Below, piece after piece: positions 43,268-54,500 of a DNA stretch of 64,000 nucleotides. The stretch lies in contig CANJKZ010000519.1 in assembly GCA_947471745.1 (NCBI GenBank), forward strand, positions 124,001 to 188,000. The letters are read 5' to 3'. Within the stretch, counting starts at the first letter, position 1; each line of letters opens with the position of its first letter. The stretch is from Closterium sp. Naga37s-1. Taxonomy: Eukaryota > Streptophyta > Zygnematophyceae > Desmidiales > Closteriaceae. Both the position numbers and the translations under genes were made by a program. The notes beneath the pieces are model-generated. The model was not told where the DNA came from and searched no databases. It saw only the letters and a program-made list of their open reading frames with translations.

Positions 43268-46200
43268 TTACGAGAGCGCGTGTACATCTCGGAAGTTTCG
43301 GCTTCGCAGATACTCGGTGAGGACAGGGTGATTCTCAATTTTATCCAGGGGGACCCAGTTGTCTTCGGTGGGCGTGCGGTCCTTCCAACGGATCAGGAAT
43401 TCGATTCGGCGGGCTCCCCGTGGGTCACGTACTCGATGGCTCAGTATTTTCTCAGTTGGTAATATCTCTGCGAACTGTTGTGCGCGTGGGACTGGGTTGT
43501 CGGGATTCGGGGTCATGGGTACTGTGGGGTCTTGTCCGTAGTTCAGGTAAAACGGTGACTGTTGGGTCGTGGCGGAGGGTGAGTTGTTGTATGCGAATTC
43601 GATGAGTGGCAGTTGCTGTTCCCACATGGTCGGGTCGTCGCATGTGGCCCGGATGAGCTGTTCCATGGTCTGATTTGTTCGTTCTGTCTGTCCGTCGGTT
43701 TCGGGGTGGTACGATGAACTGAATTGTAGTCGCGTGCCGAACTGCTGCCACAGGTTCCGCCAGAAGTTGCTGGTGAATTTCGTGCCTCTGTCGCTGATGA
43801 TCGATGCTAGTATCCCGTGCAGTCGTACAACGGTGGAGATGAAGAGGCGGGCTGTTTCTTCGGCTATGATTGATTTCTTGCAGGCAGCGAAGTGTGCCAT
43901 TTTCGTCAGCCGATCGACGACGACCAGGATCGCGTCATTCCCACTCGTTCCGGCCGGTAACCCCGTGACGAAGTCCATCGTCACCTGCTGCCAAGCACGC
44001 TCTGGGGGTGGAATCGGCTGCAACTGTCCTGCCGGCCGCTTCCGTGATGACTTCATGATCTGGCAAGTGGGACACGATGCCACGTGTCGTTGAACGTCGG
44101 TCAACATTTCAGGCCAGTAATAATACCGCTGCAGCTGCTGCCGTGTTTTCTCTACCCCGAAATGTCCTGAGGTAACTCCGTCGTGTGCCTCCTGAAATAG
44201 TAATTCCCGTAGCAGTGTGTACCCTGGTACCCAGATGCGATCGGTCCCGACTTTTACGTAATAGACTCCTTTTGCTGCTGCGAACTGCTGCGGATTTCCT
44301 CCTGTGAAGAATGGGTCCGTTTGGTATCCGTGGGTAAATAGTCCTGTCAGTAGCGGGCTGGTCTGGGCGAGTAGTATCGCGTGGATTTGGGTAGTGGGTC
44401 GGGTTAGTGCGTCGGCGATGTTCGAGGCTCCCTTTTTGTAGGTGACCGTGTAGTGGAAGTTGGACTCGAGGAAATCGAGCCAGCGAATCTGTCGTGGGTT
44501 GAGGTGGGGCTGTGCGCGGAGGTACTGTAGTGATCGGTGGTCTGTCCGTACTGTCACGTCTGCGCCGGTTAAGTAACAGCGCCACACTTTGAACGCATGC
44601 ACGATCGCGAGCATTTCGCGGTCGTGTATCGGGTAGTTTTTTTCGGGCGGATGCAGTTTTCGTGACTCGTATGCGATAGGATGTAGGCCGTTGTCGAAAT
44701 CCTGTAGCAGTACGGCTCCGATGGCGATGTCGCTTGCGTCTGTAATAACTTCGAAAGGGCGGTGTGGGTCAGCAATGCGCAGTACGGGCGGGGAGCAGAG
44801 GACGGTTTTCAGGGCAGAGAAGGCAGCCTGCTCTTTCTCCCCCCACGTAAAAGTGACCCCCTTGCGTAGCAGATCCGTCAGTGGGGCTGTTAATTGTGCC
44901 ATGTCGGGGACGAACCGACGCACATAATTAACGAACCCTAAAAAACTCTGTAGCTCCGTGATGTTTGTCGGGGGATGCCACGCTTTTACCGTGTCCAACT
45001 TCTTCGGGTCGATTTCAACCCCAGCCTCCGAAATAACGTGCCCTAAAAACTCTAGCCTGTCTTGAAAGAACTCGCACTTGGAACCCTTGGTCAGTAGTCT
45101 GTGCTCGGCTAAAACTTTAAATACTGCTTCCAGATCTGCTAAGTGCTGCTGCTTATCCCGACTGTAAACTAGGATGTCGTCGAGGTAAACTATCACGCAT
45201 TTATCTAAGAGCGGCCTAAACGCCTCATTCATGGTCATCTGGAAAGTTGCCGGTGCGTTGGTCAGCCCGAATGGCATCACGGTGTATTCGAATGACCCAT
45301 ACCTAGTTCTAAATGCTGTTTTTACGCAGTCCGATGGTTCGACCCGAATCTGGTGGTAACCTCCCCGTAAATCTATTTTCGAAAAAACCCGTGCTGGTCG
45401 CAGCTGGTCGATCAGTTCGTCAGCGCGGGGAATGGGGTATCGTGACTTGACTGTTACCCGGTTCAGTGCTCTGTAATCGATGCACATGCGAAACCCCCCG
45501 TCTTTTTTCGGTATGAACAGTATCGGTGCGGCGAACGGTGACGAGCTCGGTCAGATGAATTTTTTCTCTAACAAGTAGTCTAACTGCTTCCTCAGCTCAT
45601 CGAGCTCGGGCTGTGTCAGTCGGAACTGTCGCTGTACGGTTGGCTGTGCCCCGGGTTCTAACTCTATGCGGTGGTCGTGTGCTCGCTGAGGTGACAGTCC
45701 TTCTGGTAAATCGTCCGGAAAAATCCCCGGGTACCGTTTCAACAGTTCCTGTAGTTCGGACGGTACCGCTGCCAACAGTTTCTGAAAATCGCTCGGCTGC
45801 TCTGCTTCTCCTACCAACGCTATATCCACTGCGTACACGTCAGCTCCAGCGGCGACAGCCCGTTTCATCGTGATGGCGTTGACGTGGACCGTTGAAGACT
45901 CGGGCGACTGCCAGCGAGGTAGCACGACCCAGTTACCACTACTTCGCACAGTACAGCTACCCGTCGTCCAGTCAATTCGCGGGTTATACCGTCGCAGGCA
46001 ATCACGTCCCAGTAAAATGTCGTGCCCATCCAATGTCGTCGCGAGCATTTCCTGTGTAAACCCAAAGTTCCCCCCGCAGCGGACTTTTACTCTCTCCACC
46101 TTTTCCCGTATGGCCAGCGGCGTTCCGTCTACTAAGCGTGCATCTATTTCTGGTAAACACCGACTAAGTGTCAGTCGCAGCTTCCGTGCAGTTGCGGTAT

Positions 46201-46513
46201 TAACTAAGCTGTGGCTTGCTCCTCCGTCTATAAAGATCTTTACTGCTGCTCCCTGTACTTTCCCGTGAATCAGTACTGGGCAATCCGTCGCTGTACCCTC
46301 CTCATTCATCCGAGCCCGATCGATAGCGTGAATCGGTACTGTGACTCGGTGAGGGTCGGTGTGGTTGGGCGAGCAGGCAGTCTCGTCAGTAGTTGGCCCA
46401 ACTTCTACTGGCTGCTGGCGTTTCCTTGCCTCTGAGACTCCCTCCCCTGCTCTGCTCCGCGGCGCCTCAGCTCCTCTGGGCATTCGCTCTTGCGATGGCC
46501 CGGCCTGTTGCAA
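43268..46513 (-). other. pol region of the chromovirus
   Basis: In element order it shows a retropepsin-like FIDGGASHSLV, reverse transcriptase with YLDDILVYS, RNase H with VITDASDIAIGAVL, a zinc-finger and DDE-type integrase with ISDRGTKF, and a chromodomain near the end (FLIRWKDRTPTEDNWVP). About one break is evident, so I treat the region as a fossil. It overlaps the end of gag in another frame, an arrangement that relatives use with ribosomal frameshifting. Confidence 0.9.
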
Positions 46514-47649
46514 GCAAAGCAGCGCCCCTTAAACGGCGCAGCAGCTGCATTCGTCGCAACGGCGTGTACAGTGGCGTGCTCGGTCGGTCCCCGAGGGCGA
46601 TGTCCGTAGTAGGACCCCGGTCTCGGTCGGCGTAGGATGTCGATTTTCTCGGCGAGCGCGAGAATCTCGTTGAAGTTCGAGAGTCCGCGCAGCATGATCT
46701 CGTGCGAGATATCCGGCTTCAGCCCTCCGACGTAACGGTCCACCCGCTCCGCTTCGTGCATGTAGCCGACTTGCTCGCAAAGTGCGAGAAAACCGCTCGT
46801 GTAATCTTGAACCGACCCGAGCTGCCGCCAAGTGCGCAACCTCTGACGCGCCGAAATAGAAGCCGCGATTGGCTCGAAGCGCGCCCGAAGCCCTGCGCAC
46901 CACGCATCCCACGTGCTGTATTGGGCGGTATCGCAAAACGAACTCCAGGTGACAGCTGGACCCGTGGGCCCTTCCTCTTGCGACGGTGGCTCGTAGGCGC
47001 GTGGCGACGTCACGATGACTCGCCACCAGTCCATGGCGGGGCCCCTTAGCAGCGAAACGGCATACCGAATCTTCGCTGCGTCCGACTCGACGTAATTTGC
47101 GTCGAAGAAGACGTTCATCGTGAAGACCCACGATTGAACCGTCGGACCTCCACGCTGGCTCGGGTCGAAGCAGGGCGGGCGTTGCGGCTTGAGTGGCATT
47201 GGTGCCATAATGGCCTGTCCGCCACTTGTCGCTGCAAACTCCACGTGCCGACGGGCTTCGCGAGGCTCCCGCGGGCTTGGCGCAACCCTGTTTCCTCCCA
47301 TGCCAGGCATTGGTTGGGCGGCGCTATCACTGGCTGCACCTGAGCGCTGTCCCACGCTGTCGTGTTGTGTTGGTGTACCGGACGAGATGATGATTGGCTC
47401 GTCCGATTGTGCAGGTGCGTTTGTTGGTGCGTGTGGTGCTGCTGGAGTGTTCACCGAGGATTGCTGACGCGCGGAGTCACGTTCCGCCGTGAGCGTCGCG
47501 ATTTCGAGTGCCGAATCTTCAACTTGGCGCACCAGACGGTCGAGCTGCTCCTGCGTCAAGGTCGCGAGATTGAATTCGGCCATGGTGGGGGTGTCGGGCA
47601 AGCTCAGCGAGAGCCTCGGTCGTGGCCGTGCGTGCTTACGAGAGAGCAC
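46405..47649 (-). other. gag region of the chromovirus
   Basis: About 414 codons: a coiled N-terminus, a central retrotransposon gag domain (with the FDPSQRGGPTVQSWVFTMN and LRTWRQLGSVQDYTSGFLAL regions) and a C-terminal CCHC knuckle, CFACNRPGHRKSECP. Confidence 0.9.
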
Positions 47650-47766
47650 TACGAGCGGCGGTGCTGTGTCGCTGAGAGACGTCTACCCCCCCCAAAAATT
47701 GAGATAGTGGGGAAAACGAAGGTGTGGGTGCGGTCCGAGAAGAGATCGTAGGCTCTGAATACCAAG

Positions 47767-48117
47767 TGTTACGAGTGCAATTGAGTGAACGAACGAGAAT
47801 TGCACTATCGAAGCAAGAGTACAATCAGCGAAGGCATGAGCGAAGAATATATAGCGAAACTACAGTGGTAACGGTAATATGTGAAAATGGGGTGCGCGAC
47901 GGGCCTGGTGCCGAGGTTGGGAAAGTGTCGAGGCGGAGGTCCGGAGCGCGGGTTACCAACCGAACCGTGAGGTTGGGTCGCGTCGTGAATGGTGGCGGGA
48001 ATGGTGTCGAAGCGAGTGTCGCGAGTGGTAACGGATTACTGTTGGGTGCTGTGGGTGGGAACAGTGGTGTACGCGCTGAGCAGGGACGCGAAGTAAGGAA
48101 AAGGAATTTTCCTTACA
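47767..48117 (-). repeat. LTR (5' LTR in element orientation)
   Basis: Starts TGTTACGAG and ends CCTTACA; followed by the second ATATG target duplication. It should carry the element promoter. Confidence 0.95.
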
Positions 48118-48279
48118 ATATGCATGACACAGGTCACATCATGCCGCCTCATAGCTGCCGAATTGGTCACTCTGATCACCTTCAGTGGTCGGTCGGCAAT
48201 CCCAGGGTTCATTTCTTCATTCCTGCTTGCGCAGACTTCAGCCGATCTCATGAAACGGATTCCGTGCGATCCCTGACAG

Positions 48280-48535
48280 ACGAGTAGGGACGCGCTGAGC
48301 ATCTAGCTGGCTCTGATTGAACAATGTCACACGAAATTCAACAGCTGGTAGACCAAATGGTCTGGTTATTATAGAGCCGCCTCGTTACCACTGAATCAAT
48401 CCTGTCCTTCTGCGTCTGTTTCCGCATGCTTCGTAGAGTAGGTAGGGGCACGCTAAGCATCTAGCTGGCCAGGAAAAATTCAATAGCTAGTCGACAAAGG
48501 GTTTGTTGATAATAGATCCGTCTCTTTATTCCTCT
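48280..48535 (+). repeat. Duplicated promoter segment of the XEG113-like gene
   Basis: Two related blocks, about 48285-48385 and 48446-48530, share GAGCATCTAGCTGG, an AATTCAAnAGCTnGT stretch, and a TTATnATAGAnCCGnCTC end. They lie directly upstream of the first exon and the second block ends about 30 bp before the ATG. Confidence 0.6.
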
Positions 48536-48562
48536 CATTCCGCGTCAAAATTCGCCTCCGCG

Positions 48563-51500
48563 ATGTCGCGGCTTCGCAGAGTTGTTGGCGTCGCCGGCCT
48601 GCTAGCCGTCATGATAGTCGGTTACATCCTCGGCCGGCCGGTATACTGGAGCTTGGAAAGCCGGTGGAATGATTTCCTAGAGTCGCAGGTTGATGAAGCG
48701 ACGAACGTTGACGGGCAAGGTATAGATTGTGCATCCTTTTCCAGTTAAGCTTGGAACTGATTAGTTTTTGTCAGAAATTTTCCTGCGCGTAGTCAGATTA
48801 TTGCTGCAACGACTCGTCCGTGTGTCAAGTTTTTGTGTCGCACCAGCAGCACATGCAGGATGTCGCATTCGCTGCTGATTCGACCACTTGATTATTTGTG
48901 TTCGGTTTGATTCCTCCAAAGCTAGTTTTGCCTCTGAATCTCGTACCTCTCCTTTACCTAATGATACTTTATTTCATTATTCAGAGTTGACACCAGCTGT
49001 CAGCAGCGGCGGCAGCAGCAGCCATGCGGTCTTTGCTTCTAACAAGCTGTGGCCTTTTCGCAGCAATCCAGCATCCAAATCGTCGGCAGAAACATCAGGA
49101 TCTTCAGAACCATCAACAGCAGCATCAGGGGAAGAAGCAGGGGAAGGGAACGCTGAGGCGCGGCCTCAAATGGGAACGGGAGGGGAGGGTGGAGGGGCGC
49201 AGAGTGAGGAGGATGGAGAGCGGAACAACTTTCTCGCAGCACAGAACCTGGGTGGGAGCAGTAAAGCCCTGAGCAAGAACAACACGGATACTGATGGAGG
49301 TGGGGATTTCAGCAGTAGCAGGAAAGGGATCGTAAATGATGCCTCTGCTGCTCTTGCTGCTGCTTCTGACAATGCGATAAAAGCCACTGGAGATGAAGGG
49401 GAGAATAATACAACCAGCAATGGCCGGGCAGGTGAAACTTTCGCTCGGGGTGTCCGGCCAATCATACACGAGGGCCGGCCGTTGATTCCGGAGCTGAAGC
49501 GACCCATCTGGGAGAAACCGCCGCCCGGCGGGAAGGTTCCTGGAAAGGAGGAGTTTGCACTGCGGAGGGAGATGGTGGAATTCAGAGCGGAAAAGAATGT
49601 GGTGGTGGTAACTTTCGCCAACCATGCTTTTCTGGAATTTGTGCTCAACTGGGTGAAGCACCTCACAGAGCTGGGGGTTACCAACATCCTCATAGGTGAG
49701 AAGAAGGGATTATGCCGATACCTTTGTCATGCATTCTCGGACCATATTGGTTTTTGGGTGCTTGACGCTGGGAGAGGAATGTGGTGGTGGTGACTTTCGC
49801 CAACCATGCGTTTTTGGATTTCGTGCTCAACTGGGTGAAGCATCTCACAGAATTGGGAGTGACCAACATCCTTATAGGTGAGAAGGGCTGCTGACGATAG
49901 CCGGCCAGGCATTCTCGGACTATATGGGTTTTGATGCGCTTGAAGCTGGGAGAGGGATGTGGTGGTGGTGACTTTTGCCAACCATGCGTTTTTGGACTTG
50001 GTGCGCAACTGGGTGAAGCACCTCACGGAACGGGCGGTTACCAACATTCTTATAGGTGAGGAGAAGGGATTCTGATGATAGGTAATCTCTCAGTCACGGT
50101 CTTTATGGGTTTTGAGGGGTTTGAATCTGGGCCATGGCCCCTACTATCTTGGCAGCATTCTACTTTGAAGGTGTGCCAGTGTTCCCATCAAAGTAGAGCG
50201 GCATGAGCCAAGAGGACAGTGGGTGGGGTGGGGAAGGCGTGTATGCAATAGCCTCTGTCAGTGTGCCCCCGTCCTCCCTTCGTCTCTTCCTTCCTTTCCC
50301 CAGGTGCCATGGACCCTACCATCCTGGAAGCACTCTACTTTGAAGGTGTGTCGGTGTTTGACCTGGAGAGCGGGATGAGCCCAGAGGGCAGCAGGCGAAG
50401 GGTGGGACACGCCGGTGTTCCCAGGTGTTCATTCCCCTCTCCTTCTCGTTTCTCTCTATTCCCAGGTGCCATGGACAATGAAATTCTCACAGCACTCTAC
50501 TTTGAAGGCGTGCCAGTGTTCGACCTGGAGAGTGGCATGAGCCCGGAGGACAGCGGGTGGGGCACGCCAGTGTTCCATGCCATGGGGCGGGAGAAGGTGA
50601 CTCTGGTGAACGTGTTCCTCTCCATGGGCTTTGAACTGCTCATATGCGACACCGACACTGTTTGGCTTAAGGTGAGAGTAGCCGTAGTAAGAGCGTTCAG
50701 TCAGTAGGCAATGGGTGGTGCGACCAGGGTGGGTGTGGAGGATGGGGTGGGGCACGCCGGTCTTCCATGCCATGGGGCGCGAGAATGTGACTTTGGTGAA
50801 GTGTTCCTATCCATGGGCGTGGAATTGCTTATATGCGACACCGACACTGTTCGGCTACGGGTAAGAATAGCTGTAGTAAGAGCAATCAGTCAGTAGGTAG
50901 TGAGTGGTGCGACTGGTGTGGGTGGGGAGGGTGGGGCACGCCGGTGTGCCATGCCATGGGGCGCGAGAAGGTCACTGTGGTCAACGTGTTCCTATCCATG
51001 GGGGTGGAGCTTCTTATCTGTGACACCGACACCGTGTGGCTCAAGGTATGCTGTCAGATCGATCAAATACCAGGTAGTGAGTGGGGTGAGTGGGGTGGGG
51101 AGGGTGGGGTACACCGGTGTTCCATGCCATGGGGCGCGAGAAGGTCACTCTGGTCAACGTGTTTCTCTCCATGGGGGTGGAGCTTCTTATCTGTGACACC
51201 GACACTGTTTGGCTAAGGGTATGCTGAGTGCAAGAGCAGCAGTAAGAGTTGTTCTCCTGGTAAATAGTGGGTGGTGCAAGGGGGGTGGGGAGGGGAGCGA
51301 GAAGGGCACGCCGGTGTTCCATGCCATGGGGCGGAGAAGGTCACTCTGGCAAATGTGTTTCTTTCTATGGGGGTTGAACTGCTTATATGCGACGCCGACA
51401 CTGTGTGGCTCAGGGTATGCTATGCGGCTGTCCAGTGAGGGCGTGCTGTGCTGGCTGCAAGTGCAGTGAGTTATAAGGCACTGAGAGTGGTCAACGAGCT

Positions 51501-54500
51501 TCTTCATCTCCATGGGCGTGGAGCTGCTCATCTGCTCATCCAGCGACCACCTTGTCCTTAAAGCCCTTGTTGACCTGCCCCCCATATCCTCCCCTCTCTT
51601 CCCCTCCTCCCTTGGCAGAACCCTCTACCCTTCATCGCTCGCTACCCAACAGCTGACGTCCTCACATCCAGCGACCACCTGGTCCGCTCAGTTGATGATG
51701 AGTCCCTGGAGAAGTGGCAGCAAGGTAAGAGAGGGATGAGTAGGTGTGAGCGGCATGAGCAGGTGTGCAAAGGAGTGAGCAGGCGTGAAGTGGTGTGAGG
51801 AGGTGTGAGCAGGCGTGAAGAGGTGTGAGGAGGTGTGAGCAGGCGTCCCTGCATACGTGTTGCTAGGGTGTGTTCCCCTTCCCCAGCACAGAAGCTGGTT
51901 TGAGACGTTTTCAGACTTCAACCCATATTCTGAACCACCACCTTCCTTCCCCCCCACCCACCCCAGCACAGAGCGCATACAACATAGGCATTCTGCACTT
52001 CCGCCCCAGCGACCCTGCCAACCGCCTTTCTGTCTTCCTCTTCGACTATCCCCCATGTGCCCTCTCCCCTCCCTTCCTCTCCCAACATCTCCCCCTTCCT
52101 CTTCCACCCCCCCAGCACAGAGGGCGTACAACATCGGCATTCTGCACTTCCGCCCCACCGACCCGACCAAGTGCCTAGCTCGTGCATGGGCAGAGCTGCT
52201 CGCCAGTGACGCCAAGATATGGGACCAGAACGGTTTCAACGAGCTCATGCGCAAGCAAGCAGACACAGCTTCCTCAAGTGGCAACCTCTGCTCCCTCTCT
52301 CCTCTACCCTTGCCTCCTCCTCCTCCCTCCCTCCCGTCCCTTTCCCCACCCCCCCAGCACAGAGCGCGTACAACATCGGAATTCTGCACTTCCGCCCCAC
52401 CGACCCGGCCAAGCACCTTCTCTTCCTTGTCATTTGTCCTCCTATGCGCCCTCTCTCCTCCCTTCTCCTTTCCACATCCCCTCCTTCCCCACCCCCCAGC
52501 ACAGAGCGCGTACAACATCGGAATTCTGCACTTCCGCCCCACCGACCCGGCCAAGCGACTAGCTCGAGCATGGGCAGAGCTGCTCGCCAGTGACGCCAAG
52601 ATATGGGACCAGAACGGTTTCAACGAGCTCATGAGGAAACAGATGGGGCCAGATGTTGACCCTGCTGCTGCCGACCACCTGTTCTGGGCGTTCGACGGCA
52701 GCCTGAAGCTGGGAATTCTACCCGTCTCCGTCTTTTGTTCAGGCCACACCTTCTTTGTTCAGGTGCGTTGAGCTGCTACCCGGGGCTTTGGCTCCTCGCA
52801 TCTGACGCCAAGATATGGGACCAGAGCTGGTTCAACGAGCTCATGAAGAAGCACATGGGGCCGGAGGTTGACCCTGCTGCTGCCGACCGTGTGTTCTGGG
52901 CTTTTGACGGCAGTTTGAAGCTGGCAATCCTCCCTGTCTCTGTCTTCTGCTCAGGCCACACTTACTTCGTCCAGGTGTGTTGAGCACTCCTAGCCACTGG
53001 CGCCAAGATATGGGACCAGAACGGGCTCAACAAGCTCATGAGGAAACAGATGGGGCCGGACATGGACCCTGGAGCACACGACCATCTGTTTGGGCGTTTG
53101 ATGGCATTCTCAAGCTAAGGATTCCCCCTGTTTCCCTCTTCTGCTCAGGCCACACCTTATTTGTTCAGGTGCCTGTAGTGCTTGCAGGTATCTCCCTTTA
53201 CAGGCACTAGCAGTATTAGTCCTGATCTGTCTATGTTTTTTCCTTCGCGTCCTCCCTTCAGCAACTTCACTAGGACGTGGTTTGGAAGCCTTATGCTCTG
53301 CACAGACAAAATCCCTAGCAGCTCTCCTCCCTCACCTCCTCATTCTCCTCTTCATCCCTCTTCTCCGTTTGTTCCATGCTTCCTCCCTGCAGCATCTGCA
53401 CAAGGTGGTGGGACTTGAACCATATGCTCTGCACGCCACTTTCCAGTTTGCTGGCACTCCAGGTATGCATTCAATTCAATGCAAGCATGTTCAACTTGAA
53501 TCTTTTACAGCTTACATTTGACACTACAATGGTCAAGAGGAGTTTTGACTTGGTTTTACACGTTGATCTTCTTTCTGCTTGTGGTGATTATGCTTCCACT
53601 CCACCCAAATTGCTCTTCTTCTTTCTGCTCGGGTTGATTATGCATCAAGTGATTACTACCTGCCCCAAAGTTATTAACCATCCACCATCTACCGTTACCC
53701 CCACCTCACCCCCACCAGGCAAGCGCCACCGCTTTCGAGAGGCCATGGCCTTCTATGACCCTCCAGAGTACTACGACCCGCCAGGTGGCATCGTCTCATT
53801 TGTCAACGACATGCCTGAGGAGCTCCTGACGGGCGGCAATCACAGCCTCTCAACGCACTTCCATCTGGTCAATTATCAGCTGAAGAGCATTCGAGCCGCT
53901 CTGGCCATTGCTCTCATCCTCAACCGAACCTTAGTAAGTCAACCAAAGCCAACGGTGTGTCTGATGGTGCTAGATGTGCGGCAATCACTCTCTCTCAAGC
54001 TCAACGCACTTCCACGTGGTCAATTATCAACTGAAGAGCATCCGAGCTGCTCTGGCCATTGCTCTCATCCTCAACCGAACCCTCGTGAGTCAACTCGAGT
54101 CAAACCAAGTCAATGGCAGAGTCAATCCAAGTCACGGTCTGTTTGGAGCACTTGCGGCAATCACTCCCTCTCGACTTACTTCCACCTGGTCAACCACCAG
54201 TTGAAGAGCATTCGAGCTGCTCTAGCCATTGCTCTCATGTTCAATTGAAGCCTCGTGGGTCAAAGCAAGTCCAAGGCAAGTCAACGCATGTCAAGGGGAG
54301 ACATGGTCACATGGGTGTACCTGGTCCTGCTAGCCATCGGCAATCATTCTTCTCCCCATGCACTTCCGCCTGCCTGGGCAATCACCTGCTTACGCGCATC
54401 CAGAACGGCATTGAGATACTTCAGCAGAAGTGATCTGGCCATTGCGACCATTCTTGTCCCAAATCGTTGTGATCAATGAATCAAGTTACGTGCATCCAAA

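Larger units (their letters stand above)
42891..48117 (-). mobile_element. Ty3/gypsy LTR retrotransposon (chromovirus)
   Basis: The element is about 5.2 kb, read on the minus strand, with two LTRs of about 350 bp that begin TG and end CA and differ at about two positions. A 5-bp target duplication, ATATG, flanks it (42886-42890 and 48118-48122). Next to the 5' LTR is a primer site like the initiator tRNA-Met complement (about 47751-47764), and next to the 3' LTR a purine tract. Parts in order: gag with a CCHC zinc knuckle, then pol with aspartic protease, reverse transcriptase, RNase H, integrase and a C-terminal chromodomain, which places it among the chromoviruses. It looks nearly whole, with about one evident break in pol. 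The LTR match means a recent insertion. Confidence 0.95.
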
